The position numbers were made by a program, and so were the translations under genes. Below are positions 27,103-35,512 of a stretch of DNA of 64,000 nucleotides, in pieces (position 1 is the first letter of the stretch; each line of letters opens with the position of its first letter). This DNA comes from Devosia sp. RR2S18 (GTDB lineage: Bacteria; Pseudomonadota; Alphaproteobacteria; Rhizobiales; Devosiaceae): the NCBI RefSeq assembly GCF_030177755.1, contig NZ_CP126539.1, forward strand, positions 1,574,001 through 1,638,000. The letters are read 5' to 3'. A model generated the notes under the pieces. The model was not told the DNA's origin. It saw only the letters and a program-made list of their open reading frames with translations, and did not search any database.

Positions 27103-29163
27103 ATGATCGTCAATAAATCCATGTTCCCGCTGCAAACCGGCTTCAGCGTGATCTCGGAGATGCAGGGGCGCTTTGCCAAGCTACAGATGCAGCTTGGCAC
27201 CGGCATGAAGGCATCCACCCTGGCTGAGATGGGGCGGGATCTGCCACTCTCGCTGTCCGTCCGCTCGCGCCTGGAAAAGATCGAGGGCTTCTCGGCCAAT
27301 ATCGACACCGTCAATCTGCGGCTGAGCTTTCTCGACAAGACCATGACCCGCTTCGACGCCATCGAGGGCGAGGCACGGACCTCGGCCGTGCAGGGTCAAT
27401 ATGGTACCAACAACATCAACATGGCCACCCTGCCGAGCCTATCCAAGGCGCGGCTCGACGAACTCGTCACCTTGCTCAATTCCGATGTGGCGGGGCGTTA
27501 TCTCTTCGGTGGATCGAACACCGATAGGGCGCCGGTCCCGGACACCACGGCCCTGCTGGAGGGCTTGGGCGGCAAGGCTGGCTTCAAGGCGGTCGTGGGC
27601 GAGCGCAAGGCGGCCGATACGGGCGACGGCCGAGGTCGACTGATGACGGGGATCGTGATGGAGCCGGACCCGGCTCTGGACACAGAGGTGACGCTCACCG
27701 AGGACGGCATCCATCCGTTCGGGCTTAAATTGTCGGTTCTGTCGACCACGGCTCCCTCGACTGCCGTGGCCGTCGGCGACGTGGACCCTTCGCCAGCGGG
27801 TGTGCCGCAGCGCGGGAACACTACGAGCATCACCTTCTCGACCGACCCGGATCAGCAAATCGTGCCGGGACAGAGCATCACGCTTGGCTTCACCCTGCCG
27901 GATGGCGGCGAGACGCAGGTGACGATGACGGCAATCTCGGAAGGAACGCCGCTGCCCGGACAGTTCCTCGTGGGCACGGACCCGGAGCTGAATGCCCTGA
28001 ACTTCAAGACGGCCCTGGATGAGCGGCTGCGTGGCCTGGTGAACGCCGAGCTTGCTGCAGCTTCGACCTATGAAGCCGCCGAAAATTTCTTCAACGGCCC
28101 TGGTGAACCGGTACTGCGCGTCGACGGGGACCCAGCGACTGCAACGGCGCTCAAGGTGGGCACGGCGGCCGATACGGTGCTCTGGTATCAGGGGCAGAGC
28201 CCCGCGGTATCGGCCAGCGGCATGGGGCGGCTGGGTGTCGGAGTAGATAACGCAACGGTCACGTTATCTGAGGCGGCTCCCAAATCGGAGGCACACGGCT
28301 TCCAGATCAGTGGCTTTGCTTCGGCGTCCACCGCCTTCACCATTCCACCGGCGGGTGCCGACCCTAGCAGCACCTCGCTGAGTGTTACTGGAAGTCCCGT
28401 TGCGGGAGACACTGTCTCCTTAACCTTGACGGAGCCAAGCGGAAAGACGCGGCAGGTCACGCTGACGGCTGTGACCGGAAAAGCGGGCGCGGGCCAGTTC
28501 ACCATCGGCCCAACGGGTTCTCCTCTGAGTGCAAACGAGATCGCCAGCAATTTCTCCAAGGCCTTGACCTTGTCGGTCACCGAGGCCGCTGCCGCTGCCG
28601 AAGGCAATCCACGGCAGTCGGTTACCGCGCAGGTGGATGACTCCACCCGCGTCAGCTACGGCATCGAAGCCAATGAATCGGGGCTGCTGCGCCTCATGCG
28701 CACCATGGCCTCGATGTCGGTCGAAACCTATCCTACCGAGGAGAACATCCGCGCCTATCACGAGCCCGACCGGCTCGCTGCCATGACGCAGCCCGAGGGC
28801 GCAGCCCGGACAGCAGCGCTGGAAGCCTACCAGGTCGAGCTCGCCAAGGACATGAACGTCGCCAAGGCGCGGTTCGATGCCATGGCCATCCGCCAGCAGG
28901 GCGAGCTCTCCGAAGCCCACAATTCCGAACACGGCTCGATCGAAATCCTCACCATGGAATTGGGCGTGGCGCGCGGCACGCTGAACAACTCAGCCAAGCG
29001 CCACACCGACTATAAGGCACAGCTGGACAACCTCCTGAGCGATGTGGAGACGGTGTCCAAGGAGGAGGTCGCCATGGAGATCCTGGCGCTGCAGACCCGC
29101 CTCCAGGCGAGCTATCAGGTTACCTCCATGGTCAGCCAGCTCAGCCTCGTCAACTTCCTCTAG
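27103..29163 (+). CDS. flgL: Oversized hook-associated protein 3 FlgL
   Basis: FlgL is the second hook-filament junction protein. The N-terminal half-domain (residues 1-180, with VSxRS-like LSVRSRLEKIEGF and YLFGGSNTDRAPV) and the C-terminal helix region (about 590-686) are flagellin-like. Between them lies an insertion of about 400 residues, so the protein is 686 residues against a usual 300-350. The insert contains two related beta-rich modules, about 238-320 and 420-500, each with the pattern GxxxxLxxxxPxGxxxQVTxTA followed by GQFxxG. The start is 12 bases after flgK. Confidence 0.88.
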   Translation: MIVNKSMFPLQTGFSVISEMQGRFAKLQMQLGTGMKASTLAEMGRDLPLSLSVRSRLEKIEGFSANIDTVNLRLSFLDKTMTRFDAIEGEARTSAVQGQYGTNNINMATLPSLSKARLDELVTLLNSDVAGRYLFGGSNTDRAPVPDTTALLEGLGGKAGFKAVVGERKAADTGDGRGRLMTGIVMEPDPALDTEVTLTEDGIHPFGLKLSVLSTTAPSTAVAVGDVDPSPAGVPQRGNTTSITFSTDPDQQIVPGQSITLGFTLPDGGETQVTMTAISEGTPLPGQFLVGTDPELNALNFKTALDERLRGLVNAELAAASTYEAAENFFNGPGEPVLRVDGDPATATALKVGTAADTVLWYQGQSPAVSASGMGRLGVGVDNATVTLSEAAPKSEAHGFQISGFASASTAFTIPPAGADPSSTSLSVTGSPVAGDTVSLTLTEPSGKTRQVTLTAVTGKAGAGQFTIGPTGSPLSANEIASNFSKALTLSVTEAAAAAEGNPRQSVTAQVDDSTRVSYGIEANESGLLRLMRTMASMSVETYPTEENIRAYHEPDRLAAMTQPEGAARTAALEAYQVELAKDMNVAKARFDAMAIRQQGELSEAHNSEHGSIEILTMELGVARGTLNNSAKRHTDYKAQLDNLLSDVETVSKEEVAMEILALQTRLQASYQVTSMVSQLSLVNFL

Positions 29164-29183
29164 CCATCGCGCTGCACCAACAG

Positions 29184-29209
29184 AAAACCCCGCCGAAAGG
29201 CGGGGTTTT
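29184..29209. terminator. Strong terminator after flgL
   Basis: AAAACCCCGCC and GGCGGGGTTTT form a perfect 11-bp stem with a GAAA tetraloop. The symmetrical A/T flanks let it work in both directions, for flgL and for the convergent flbT-flaF unit. Confidence 0.92.
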
Positions 29210-29248
29210 GTCGTTCAGGAAGCATTCAGTCTCGTGGCAGCTGTCGCG

Positions 29249-29620
29249 TCACATGCCGCGCAGGCCGGCGGCAATCTGGCGGTTGAGACGCACCAGCACT
29301 TCGATCTGCTCAGGCTGCGGATCGGGCGTCAGATTGATTTCGCGGGTCTGGTTCATGATGAACATGCCCAGGTTGGCAATGTTCTGGCGCACTTCGGTGG
29401 GCAGGTGGCTGTCTTCCTTGGTCACCGAAGCCATGAAGATGGTCCAGAGCTTGCGATTGAAAGTCAGCGCGGGCTTCAGATCTTCGTAGCTGTCGGGCCA
29501 ATTATCCCTAACCTTCTGCAGGCCGGCGGCCGCCTTCATCAGGAGTGCGGATTCACGTTCGCGAGGAGACTCAACGACTTTCGCCGTCTGCTGATAGGCC
29601 TGGGCGCCTTGCTGATGCAT
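29249..29620 (-). CDS. flaF: Flagellar biosynthesis regulator FlaF
   Basis: FlaF is a 123-residue alpha-helical protein needed for flagellin synthesis or secretion in Caulobacter and rhizobia, where it works against FlbT. The sequence shows the family features (LLMKAAAGLQKV, NRKLWTIFMASV, NLGMFIMNQT). Its start lies 50 bases inside the end of flbT, a deep overlap that points to translational coupling. It lies beside the two flagellin genes whose expression it is expected to affect. Confidence 0.93.
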   Translation of the reverse strand: MHQQGAQAYQQTAKVVESPRERESALLMKAAAGLQKVRDNWPDSYEDLKPALTFNRKLWTIFMASVTKEDSHLPTEVRQNIANLGMFIMNQTREINLTPDPQPEQIEVLVRLNRQIAAGLRGM

Positions 29621-29996
29621 TGGAGAGAAGGTCCTGTTCGTATTCGATGAGCCGATTGGCGGCCTTGAGAGCTTTGTAAAGCTGGCCGGTTAATATCTCG
29701 TTGTTGATTTGATTAACTATCTCGGCGGAAGACGGAACCGCGGCGAGGAAGTCGTTGACCAGCGAGAAATAGGCGTCCCGCGTCTTCTCCACATCATCGT
29801 CGATATACATGAGCTGCACGGCCAGATAGATGCGCTTGGCCGGCGTGTTGGCACTGGCGGCGGTCAGAATGTCCTTCTCGCGCAGGATCGGCGCGCGCCC
29901 CTCGATAAACAGCCGCGTCCGCTGGTCGGAATTAGTGATGATGCAATTGCCAACGAGGAGCTTCTCGCCTGGTTTGAGTTCCACCTTGAGGGCCAT
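29571..29996 (-). CDS. flbT: Flagellin translation regulator FlbT
   Basis: FlbT binds the leader of flagellin mRNA and represses translation in Caulobacter, linking filament synthesis to hook completion. This 141-residue protein begins MALKVELKPGEKLLVGNC, as is typical, and has the conserved DVEKTRDAYFSLVNDFLAA helix. It is the first gene of a two-gene unit with flaF and is followed upstream by the flagellin A terminator. No obvious CtrA or sigma-54 site lies in its 64-base upstream gap. Confidence 0.93.
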   Translation of the reverse strand: MALKVELKPGEKLLVGNCIITNSDQRTRLFIEGRAPILREKDILTAASANTPAKRIYLAVQLMYIDDDVEKTRDAYFSLVNDFLAAVPSSAEIVNQINNEILTGQLYKALKAANRLIEYEQDLLSNASARRPGLSADGESR

Positions 29997-30060
29997 TGCC
30001 GGGTCTCCGCGATTGGCTGTGCGCCTGCCTCAATAGCGCGCCAATTCTCCTAAAACAATG

Positions 30061-30082
30061 AAGGCGGGCCGGGGCCCGCCTT
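30061..30082. terminator. Terminator after flagellin A
   Basis: AAGGCGGGCC and GGCCCGCCTT form a perfect 10-bp stem with a 2-base loop and T-rich flank on both strands. It lies 22 bases past the flagellin A stop. Confidence 0.88.
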
Positions 30083-30104
30083 TTGAATCTTGCTGTGTCG
30101 GAGC

Positions 30105-32003
30105 CTACTGGAGAAGCTGCAGGATCGACTGGTCGGCCTGCGACGCGAGCGACAGCGAGTTCTGCGACAGCTGCTGGCGGGTTTGGAGCGCGAGCAGGTT
30201 GGCAGCTTCGGTGTTCATGTCGGCGAGCGTGAGGTTTCCGGCGCCGCTCTCGAGCGTGTCGATCATGGCCGTGGTGAAGGACTTCCGGTTTTCAACGATG
30301 GAGAGATTAGAGCCGAAAGTAGAGGCCTGTGAACGAACCTCGTCCAGTGCGGCTTTGAGGTTCGTAAGAAGACCATCGATTGTACCGTCACTATCGAGTT
30401 GCTCTTCCTCCAGCTGCGTCGGGACACCAAGGTTAAGTGCGTTGACGGTTTCGCCGCTCGTGGTTTGGATATCGAGGGCGGACGTTCCAGTTTCGTTGAA
30501 GGTGATGGTGAGCTTGTCGCCGCGGAGCAGGTTGATACCGTTGAAGGAGGCATCGTCGGCGAGCTTGTCGAGCTGGTCGCGCAGTTCGTTGAACTGATCG
30601 GCCAGGCCTGCACGAACCGAGTTACCCTCGATCGACTTGCGCATGGTGGCATCAGCAACGCTGACGCCGTCGGCGACGCCCAGGGAGTTCACGCCGTTGA
30701 CGCTGAGTTCCTGGGTAGACTGGTTCTCGATGCGCAGTTTGCCGTTGTCATTGGACGCACGCAGCTTTCCGTAGAGCTCGTTGGCGGTGCCGTCGGTCTT
30801 GGTTTTGGAGTTGATCTCGGTGACCAGTTCGTCAACAGTCTTGGTTGCCCCGCCGTTCTCCGCCGGAGCAAGCGTTTGACGCTGGGCCGGCGCACCGAAC
30901 ACGGAATTGGCATGGCCGCTGCTTGCAACAGTGTCAGTGACGGTGATCGCCGTTCCAGTGCCGTCAGCGGGGCCGGTGAGAACAAGACGACCATCTTTAG
31001 CTGATGCTGTCAGCGTAAACCGATCGGCCTCGGCAAGTCCCGCATTCTTGGCCGTGATTGCGTCGTTGATGGCCTTGGCCGCCTTGTCGGCGGTATCGTG
31101 AACGTTGCCATTCAGAGCAACGTCAATGGTTTCACCTTCATAGCCGATGGTGAAGTTGGCGTTCTGAACAAGGGTGCTGGAGGAAGAGAATGTTCCTACG
31201 CCGGCGGTAGAAGCCATTGTGTCCGTGCCGCCGCCATCATCCGGTGTAGCGGTGACTGCCATTGTAGAGGTGGCGCCCTCGGAAGTGGAGCGGAACTCGA
31301 TTGCGTTAGCTGTCCCACCAATGGTCACACTGTCCGAAAGATCGGCTGCCTCAACCGCCAGCCGTAGGGCAGAGCGCATCTGTTCCGCGGTGGTGATTTC
31401 CCCGTCGGTGGCAACCTGGTCGGCGATCGCTTTGGTAACGGTGACGGTGGCAGGCGAGCCGCCATCAACAGTGACAGCGAAATCGATCTTGTCATCGGCG
31501 TGATCAAAGTTGGCGGCCGCGAAGGTTGCACTTACGGCACCCTGCGCTTTGACCAGGGCATAATCGGCACCGGATGTGATGGACGCTGGCACGGCCTTGG
31601 TGAGAGAAACGTCACTTGTTCCAGTCAGCGCGCCACCCGAAAAGCTGACGTTGCCAGTCGCGTTCTCGCCAATCGTGTATGAAGCGGTCTGGAAGGACTT
31701 GTCCTGGCGGGCCTGACGCAAGGTCGACTGCATCGATTCAAGCGTCTTGGTCATGGCCGAAAGGCCGTTGTCAGCAGCTTCAAGCGTTTGGATGCCGTTC
31801 GCCATCGAGTCGATCAGCGAGTTGAGGTCGCTGGCGCGGTTAGTGAGACCCTTGGCAGTGAACCAACTGGAGGGATTGTCCAGAGCCGAGTTCACCTTAT
31901 TACCGGTCGCCAGACGATTTTGTGTCGTCGACATCATGTCGGCCGTGCTCTTGAGCGAGAGGAGGTTCGACCGAACGGCCTTTGAGAGGGAGATATCCGC
32001 CAT
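30105..32003 (-). CDS. Flagellin A (long, 632 residues)
   Basis: Flagellin is the filament subunit. The N-terminal D0/D1 region (about 1-150, MADISLSKAVRSNLLSLKSTADMM) and C-terminal D1/D0 region (about 480-632, ending SQADQSILQLLQ) are clear. The long central domain, roughly residues 150-480, is beta-rich and carries repeats, which makes the protein about twice the usual alphaproteobacterial flagellin length. Its central DNA is identical to that of flagellin B, while the ends differ. It has its own terminator and a perfect CtrA-type box 61 bases upstream, and appears monocistronic. Confidence 0.95.
   Translation of the reverse strand: MADISLSKAVRSNLLSLKSTADMMSTTQNRLATGNKVNSALDNPSSWFTAKGLTNRASDLNSLIDSMANGIQTLEAADNGLSAMTKTLESMQSTLRQARQDKSFQTASYTIGENATGNVSFSGGALTGTSDVSLTKAVPASITSGADYALVKAQGAVSATFAAANFDHADDKIDFAVTVDGGSPATVTVTKAIADQVATDGEITTAEQMRSALRLAVEAADLSDSVTIGGTANAIEFRSTSEGATSTMAVTATPDDGGGTDTMASTAGVGTFSSSSTLVQNANFTIGYEGETIDVALNGNVHDTADKAAKAINDAITAKNAGLAEADRFTLTASAKDGRLVLTGPADGTGTAITVTDTVASSGHANSVFGAPAQRQTLAPAENGGATKTVDELVTEINSKTKTDGTANELYGKLRASNDNGKLRIENQSTQELSVNGVNSLGVADGVSVADATMRKSIEGNSVRAGLADQFNELRDQLDKLADDASFNGINLLRGDKLTITFNETGTSALDIQTTSGETVNALNLGVPTQLEEEQLDSDGTIDGLLTNLKAALDEVRSQASTFGSNLSIVENRKSFTTAMIDTLESGAGNLTLADMNTEAANLLALQTRQQLSQNSLSLASQADQSILQLLQ
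30511..31787. repeat. Duplicated flagellin segment, copy 1
   Basis: About 1277 bases inside flagellin A are identical, by line-by-line reading, to 32587-33863 in flagellin B (offset 2076). Differences begin immediately outside: three mismatches at 30507-30510 and further changes from 31788. A recent gene-conversion event is the simplest explanation. Confidence 0.9.
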
Positions 32004-32063
32004 TTGTGCAATCCTTGCGATGGGCCCGTCTCGGCCCCTTGAGCAAGGGTTAACAGCGTTTCC

Positions 32064-32078
32064 TTAAAGGGGCGTTAA
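32064..32078. promoter_or_regulatory. CtrA-type box (perfect) upstream of flagellin A
   Basis: TTAA-AGGGGCG-TTAA matches TTAA-N7-TTAA exactly. It lies 61-75 bases upstream of the flagellin A ATG. No sigma-54 pattern with correct spacing was found in the same gap. Confidence 0.6.
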
Positions 32079-32130
32079 CCATGCGAATTGACGCTTCGTG
32101 AACGCTACCTCTGGTGGTGCAAAGAAGAAA

Positions 32131-32154
32131 GGGGCGGGTCTTGCGACCCGCTCC
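32131..32154 (-). terminator. Terminator after flagellin B
   Basis: GGGGCGGGTC and GACCCGCTCC pair over 10 positions with one wobble around a TTGC loop. Read on the minus strand the hairpin is followed by a T-rich run (TTTCTTCTTT). It lies 27 bases past the flagellin B stop. Confidence 0.85.
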
Positions 32155-32180
32155 TTCCCCTGGATGGTGCTGCCTTCCGC

Positions 32181-34079
32181 TTAGCGGATGAGCTGCAGGA
32201 TCGACTGATCGGCCTGCGATGCCAGCGACAGTGAGTTCTGCGACAAGGACTGACGGGTCTGCAGAGCCAACAGGTTCGCAGCTTCCGTGTTCATGTCGGC
32301 TAGCGTCAGGTTACCGGCGCCGTCCTCCAGCGTATTGATCATCGACTTGGTGAAGGTCTGGCGGTTCTCGACAATCGATAGGTTCGAACCAAAGCTCGAC
32401 GCCTGCGAGCGGACATCGTTCAGTGCGGTTTTCAGCTTGGCAAGTTCGGCGTCGATCGTGGTGTCGCTGTCCAGATCCTGCTCTTCTAGGGTGGTCGAAA
32501 CGCCGAGGTTAGACGAGTTGATGGTCTTGCCTTCTTCGGTCTGAATGTCGATGGACGACGTTCCAGTTTCGTTGAAGGTGATAGCCAGCTTGTCGCCGCG
32601 GAGCAGGTTGATACCGTTGAAGGAGGCATCGTCGGCGAGCTTGTCGAGCTGGTCGCGCAGTTCGTTGAACTGATCGGCCAGGCCTGCACGAACCGAGTTA
32701 CCCTCGATCGACTTGCGCATGGTGGCATCAGCAACGCTGACGCCGTCGGCGACGCCCAGGGAGTTCACGCCGTTGACGCTGAGTTCCTGGGTAGACTGGT
32801 TCTCGATGCGCAGTTTGCCGTTGTCATTGGACGCACGCAGCTTTCCGTAGAGCTCGTTGGCGGTGCCGTCGGTCTTGGTTTTGGAGTTGATCTCGGTGAC
32901 CAGTTCGTCAACAGTCTTGGTTGCCCCGCCGTTCTCCGCCGGAGCAAGCGTTTGACGCTGGGCCGGCGCACCGAACACGGAATTGGCATGGCCGCTGCTT
33001 GCAACAGTGTCAGTGACGGTGATCGCCGTTCCAGTGCCGTCAGCGGGGCCGGTGAGAACAAGACGACCATCTTTAGCTGATGCTGTCAGCGTAAACCGAT
33101 CGGCCTCGGCAAGTCCCGCATTCTTGGCCGTGATTGCGTCGTTGATGGCCTTGGCCGCCTTGTCGGCGGTATCGTGAACGTTGCCATTCAGAGCAACGTC
33201 AATGGTTTCACCTTCATAGCCGATGGTGAAGTTGGCGTTCTGAACAAGGGTGCTGGAGGAAGAGAATGTTCCTACGCCGGCGGTAGAAGCCATTGTGTCC
33301 GTGCCGCCGCCATCATCCGGTGTAGCGGTGACTGCCATTGTAGAGGTGGCGCCCTCGGAAGTGGAGCGGAACTCGATTGCGTTAGCTGTCCCACCAATGG
33401 TCACACTGTCCGAAAGATCGGCTGCCTCAACCGCCAGCCGTAGGGCAGAGCGCATCTGTTCCGCGGTGGTGATTTCCCCGTCGGTGGCAACCTGGTCGGC
33501 GATCGCTTTGGTAACGGTGACGGTGGCAGGCGAGCCGCCATCAACAGTGACAGCGAAATCGATCTTGTCATCGGCGTGATCAAAGTTGGCGGCCGCGAAG
33601 GTTGCACTTACGGCACCCTGCGCTTTGACCAGGGCATAATCGGCACCGGATGTGATGGACGCTGGCACGGCCTTGGTGAGAGAAACGTCACTTGTTCCAG
33701 TCAGCGCGCCACCCGAAAAGCTGACGTTGCCAGTCGCGTTCTCGCCAATCGTGTATGAAGCGGTCTGGAAGGACTTGTCCTGGCGGGCCTGACGCAAGGT
33801 CGACTGCATCGATTCAAGCGTCTTGGTCATGGCCGAAAGGCCGTTGTCAGCAGCTTCAAGCGTCTTGACGCCGTTAGCCATCGAATCCATCAGCGAGTTG
33901 AGGTCGCTGGCGCGGTTAGTGAGACCCTTGGCAGTGAACCAACTGGAGGGATTGTCCAGAGCCGAGTTCACCTTATTACCGGTCGCCAGACGGTTCTGGG
34001 TAGAGGCCATCATGTCGGCCGTGCCCTTGAGGGACAGCAGGTTGGAGCGGACGGACTTGGAGAGGGAGATATCAGCCAT
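32181..34079 (-). CDS. Flagellin B (long, 632 residues)
   Basis: This is the tandem paralogue of flagellin A and has exactly the same length. The central residues (about 100-475) are identical to A. The N-terminal first 80 residues differ at about eight positions (for example SKSVRSNLLSLKGTADMMAS), and the C-terminal 150 residues differ at roughly 30 positions. Both proteins should be exported by the flagellar type III system and assemble into one filament. It has a separate terminator and a one-mismatch CtrA-type box upstream, so the two genes are transcribed independently. Confidence 0.95.
   Translation of the reverse strand: MADISLSKSVRSNLLSLKGTADMMASTQNRLATGNKVNSALDNPSSWFTAKGLTNRASDLNSLMDSMANGVKTLEAADNGLSAMTKTLESMQSTLRQARQDKSFQTASYTIGENATGNVSFSGGALTGTSDVSLTKAVPASITSGADYALVKAQGAVSATFAAANFDHADDKIDFAVTVDGGSPATVTVTKAIADQVATDGEITTAEQMRSALRLAVEAADLSDSVTIGGTANAIEFRSTSEGATSTMAVTATPDDGGGTDTMASTAGVGTFSSSSTLVQNANFTIGYEGETIDVALNGNVHDTADKAAKAINDAITAKNAGLAEADRFTLTASAKDGRLVLTGPADGTGTAITVTDTVASSGHANSVFGAPAQRQTLAPAENGGATKTVDELVTEINSKTKTDGTANELYGKLRASNDNGKLRIENQSTQELSVNGVNSLGVADGVSVADATMRKSIEGNSVRAGLADQFNELRDQLDKLADDASFNGINLLRGDKLAITFNETGTSSIDIQTEEGKTINSSNLGVSTTLEEQDLDSDTTIDAELAKLKTALNDVRSQASSFGSNLSIVENRQTFTKSMINTLEDGAGNLTLADMNTEAANLLALQTRQSLSQNSLSLASQADQSILQLIR
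32587..33863. repeat. Duplicated flagellin segment, copy 2
   Basis: This segment is identical to 30511-31787. It covers the central surface domain of flagellin B. The flanking sequences in the two genes differ mostly at silent positions, which shows the duplication itself is older than the shared centre. Confidence 0.9.
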
Positions 34080-34157
34080 TTGTGGCAGATCCTTTTCTAG
34101 GATTACGCAAACTACGATGCCTCTTCCTGAGGCAGGGCGATCCTTGTCCGGCAGGCT

Positions 34158-34172
34158 CTAAAGAAGGGTTAA
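34158..34172. promoter_or_regulatory. CtrA-like box (one mismatch) upstream of flagellin B
   Basis: CTAA-AGAAGGG-TTAA fits TTAA-N7-TTAA with one mismatch and lies 79-93 bases upstream of the flagellin B ATG. Its position is similar to that of the perfect box before flagellin A. Confidence 0.45.
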
Positions 34173-34225
34173 GTGGGTGATGAAGATTTGGGCAAAGTTG
34201 GTTGCCCGGTCGCCGCGCGGCCAGC

Positions 34226-34258
34226 AAAAGGCCCATGCAGCGGGGGCTACATGGGCTT
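34226..34258 (-). terminator. Terminator of the flgI operon
   Basis: AAAGGCCCATG and CATGGGCTTT form a stem around an 11-base G-rich loop. On the minus strand it ends in CTTTT. It follows the last gene of the flgI-flgJ-flgN-like unit by 24 bases. Confidence 0.7.
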
Positions 34259-34281
34259 TGCTGAGGTTCAGGGATGCTTAA

Positions 34282-34620
34282 CTAGACCGAGAGGTCCTTG
34301 AGGCGCGCCTGGTATTCGGGCGGGATCGGGGCGGAGCCGATGCGGCGGACGAGTTCGGCCATACTCTGGGGCCGCGGGGGCAGGGCGCCGGAGATGACGG
34401 CGGCGGCGAAGCTGGCGCTGGCGTCGGGCTTGGCGGGTTTGTCCTGGCGTGATTGCTGCTCTTCGCGCTGCGGGAACTGGCGGGTGCTGTCGGGCGGCTT
34501 GCGGGCAGGCGGGGTGCTCTGGGGCAGGACGGTGCGCTCGCCGGCCGCGGGGCGGTGGCGATGATCGCCCAGTTGGGTCTGGGTGGGCACGACCGGCTCG
34601 GGCGCGATGGGCGTAACCAT
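34282..34620 (-). CDS. Small hypothetical protein at end of flgI operon
   Basis: The 112-residue protein has a disordered Pro/Gln/Arg-rich N-terminal two thirds. Its compact C-terminus (SMAELVRRIGSAPIPPEYQARLKDLSV) could be a short helix pair. GAGGA lies 7 bases before the ATG at 34620. It is the last gene before a terminator in the flgI operon, so a flagellar role is likely. Other frames over this GC-rich stretch are also open, so the call is moderately uncertain. I do not recognise the family. Confidence 0.6.
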   Translation of the reverse strand: MVTPIAPEPVVPTQTQLGDHRHRPAAGERTVLPQSTPPARKPPDSTRQFPQREEQQSRQDKPAKPDASASFAAAVISGALPPRPQSMAELVRRIGSAPIPPEYQARLKDLSV

Positions 34621-34721
34621 GACACTGTCCTCGCATATGGAAATGCAGAAGCAGGTTAGGCGAGCCGAATTGCCGGCGTCCTACGACGGGCGCCGGCATT
34701 TGAAGCGAAGTTTAGCGGTAT

Positions 34722-35189
34722 CTAAAGCGCGCGATTGAGCGCCAAGCCACGCGCGGACGCCGACGGGTCGCTGGCGATGGTGCCGGCGGCGCCATAGGTT
34801 TTGGCGCGGTTCTGCTGGCCCATTATGCGGGCCACGTCGCTCAGGACATCCTCGGTGACGGTGCGGGCGGTGGCGAGGACGCGCAGGTTTTCGGCCATTT
34901 GCGTCGCCAGCCGTTCATGGCCCAGGCGCAGGCGCTCGACTGCGTCCGGAGCGTCAGCCTTAAGGCGGGGGCTCTGGCGCTGAACGGACCGGGCAAAGCC
35001 GACATAATCCTGCGCGAGGCGCGTTTTTTCGGGTGTGAGCGCCGAGGCCTCGCGCATATGACCGGCACGGAGCAGGGTGGTTTCCTGGTTCATCACATCG
35101 ACCAGGGCCGCAAGGGTGGTCTCGGCGTGCTGGCAGAGTTCGGTGGCGGGGAGGCTGTCGAGAGCGGCGAGGCGGGCGGCGGCGGTCAT
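34722..35189 (-). CDS. FlgN-like flagellar export chaperone
   Basis: This 155-residue helical protein has the FlgN-type pattern of a short N-terminal helix, a central stretch (LVDVMNQETTLLRAGHMREASALTPEKTRLAQDYV) and a C-terminal helix. FlgN proteins escort FlgK and FlgL to the export gate. The start overlaps the flgJ stop by 4 bases (ATGA), with GGGAGCTC as ribosome site. The identification rests on pattern and context rather than strong motifs. Confidence 0.75.
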   Translation of the reverse strand: MTAAARLAALDSLPATELCQHAETTLAALVDVMNQETTLLRAGHMREASALTPEKTRLAQDYVGFARSVQRQSPRLKADAPDAVERLRLGHERLATQMAENLRVLATARTVTEDVLSDVARIMGQQNRAKTYGAAGTIASDPSASARGLALNRAL

Positions 35190-35512
35190 GGATGAGCTCC
35201 CTTGGTGGGCATGATCTTGTTCTGGTTGTTGGCGGCTTCCTGCATCGCCAGGAGGTCGGGCAGGAGTTGTTCGGCAATGCCCAGGCCGCCATTCTGGGCC
35301 ATGGAGGCGGCGAGCTGTTCGGACTGCATGGAGCGCCAGGTTTCCTCGCCGAAGCCACCGCCAAAGGCGCTCTGGTCGGTCTTGAGGCTGGAGAAGAGTT
35401 CCTTGGTCAGCGTGTTGAGGAACACGCCCTCGAACTCTTCGGCCTGGTGGCGCACGCGGGCGATCTGTTGGGGTGTGAGGGAACTGCCGGGCTGGCGGAT
35501 GTCGCTGATCAT
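35186..35512 (-). CDS. flgJ: Rod-binding protein FlgJ (N-terminal type, no muramidase)
   Basis: The 108-residue protein is only the rod-binding domain, with the conserved AEEFEGVFLNTLTKELF stretch and GGGFGEETWRSM. It lacks the peptidoglycan hydrolase domain of enterobacterial FlgJ, as is normal in alphaproteobacteria, so wall opening needs another enzyme. Its ATG overlaps the flgI stop by one base (TGATG), and its stop overlaps the FlgN-like start by four. This is a tightly coupled operon. Confidence 0.9.
   Translation of the reverse strand: MISDIRQPGSSLTPQQIARVRHQAEEFEGVFLNTLTKELFSSLKTDQSAFGGGFGEETWRSMQSEQLAASMAQNGGLGIAEQLLPDLLAMQEAANNQNKIMPTKGAHP

Noticed and set aside
30689..33758. Identical small open frames in both flagellin genes on other frames
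   Set aside because: They are identical only because the underlying flagellin DNA is duplicated. They have no ribosome sites or protein features.
34107..34124. Sigma-54-like site upstream of flagellin B
   Set aside because: GGCATCGTAGTTTGC has 11 rather than 10 bases between GG and GC. Sigma-54 spacing is strict.
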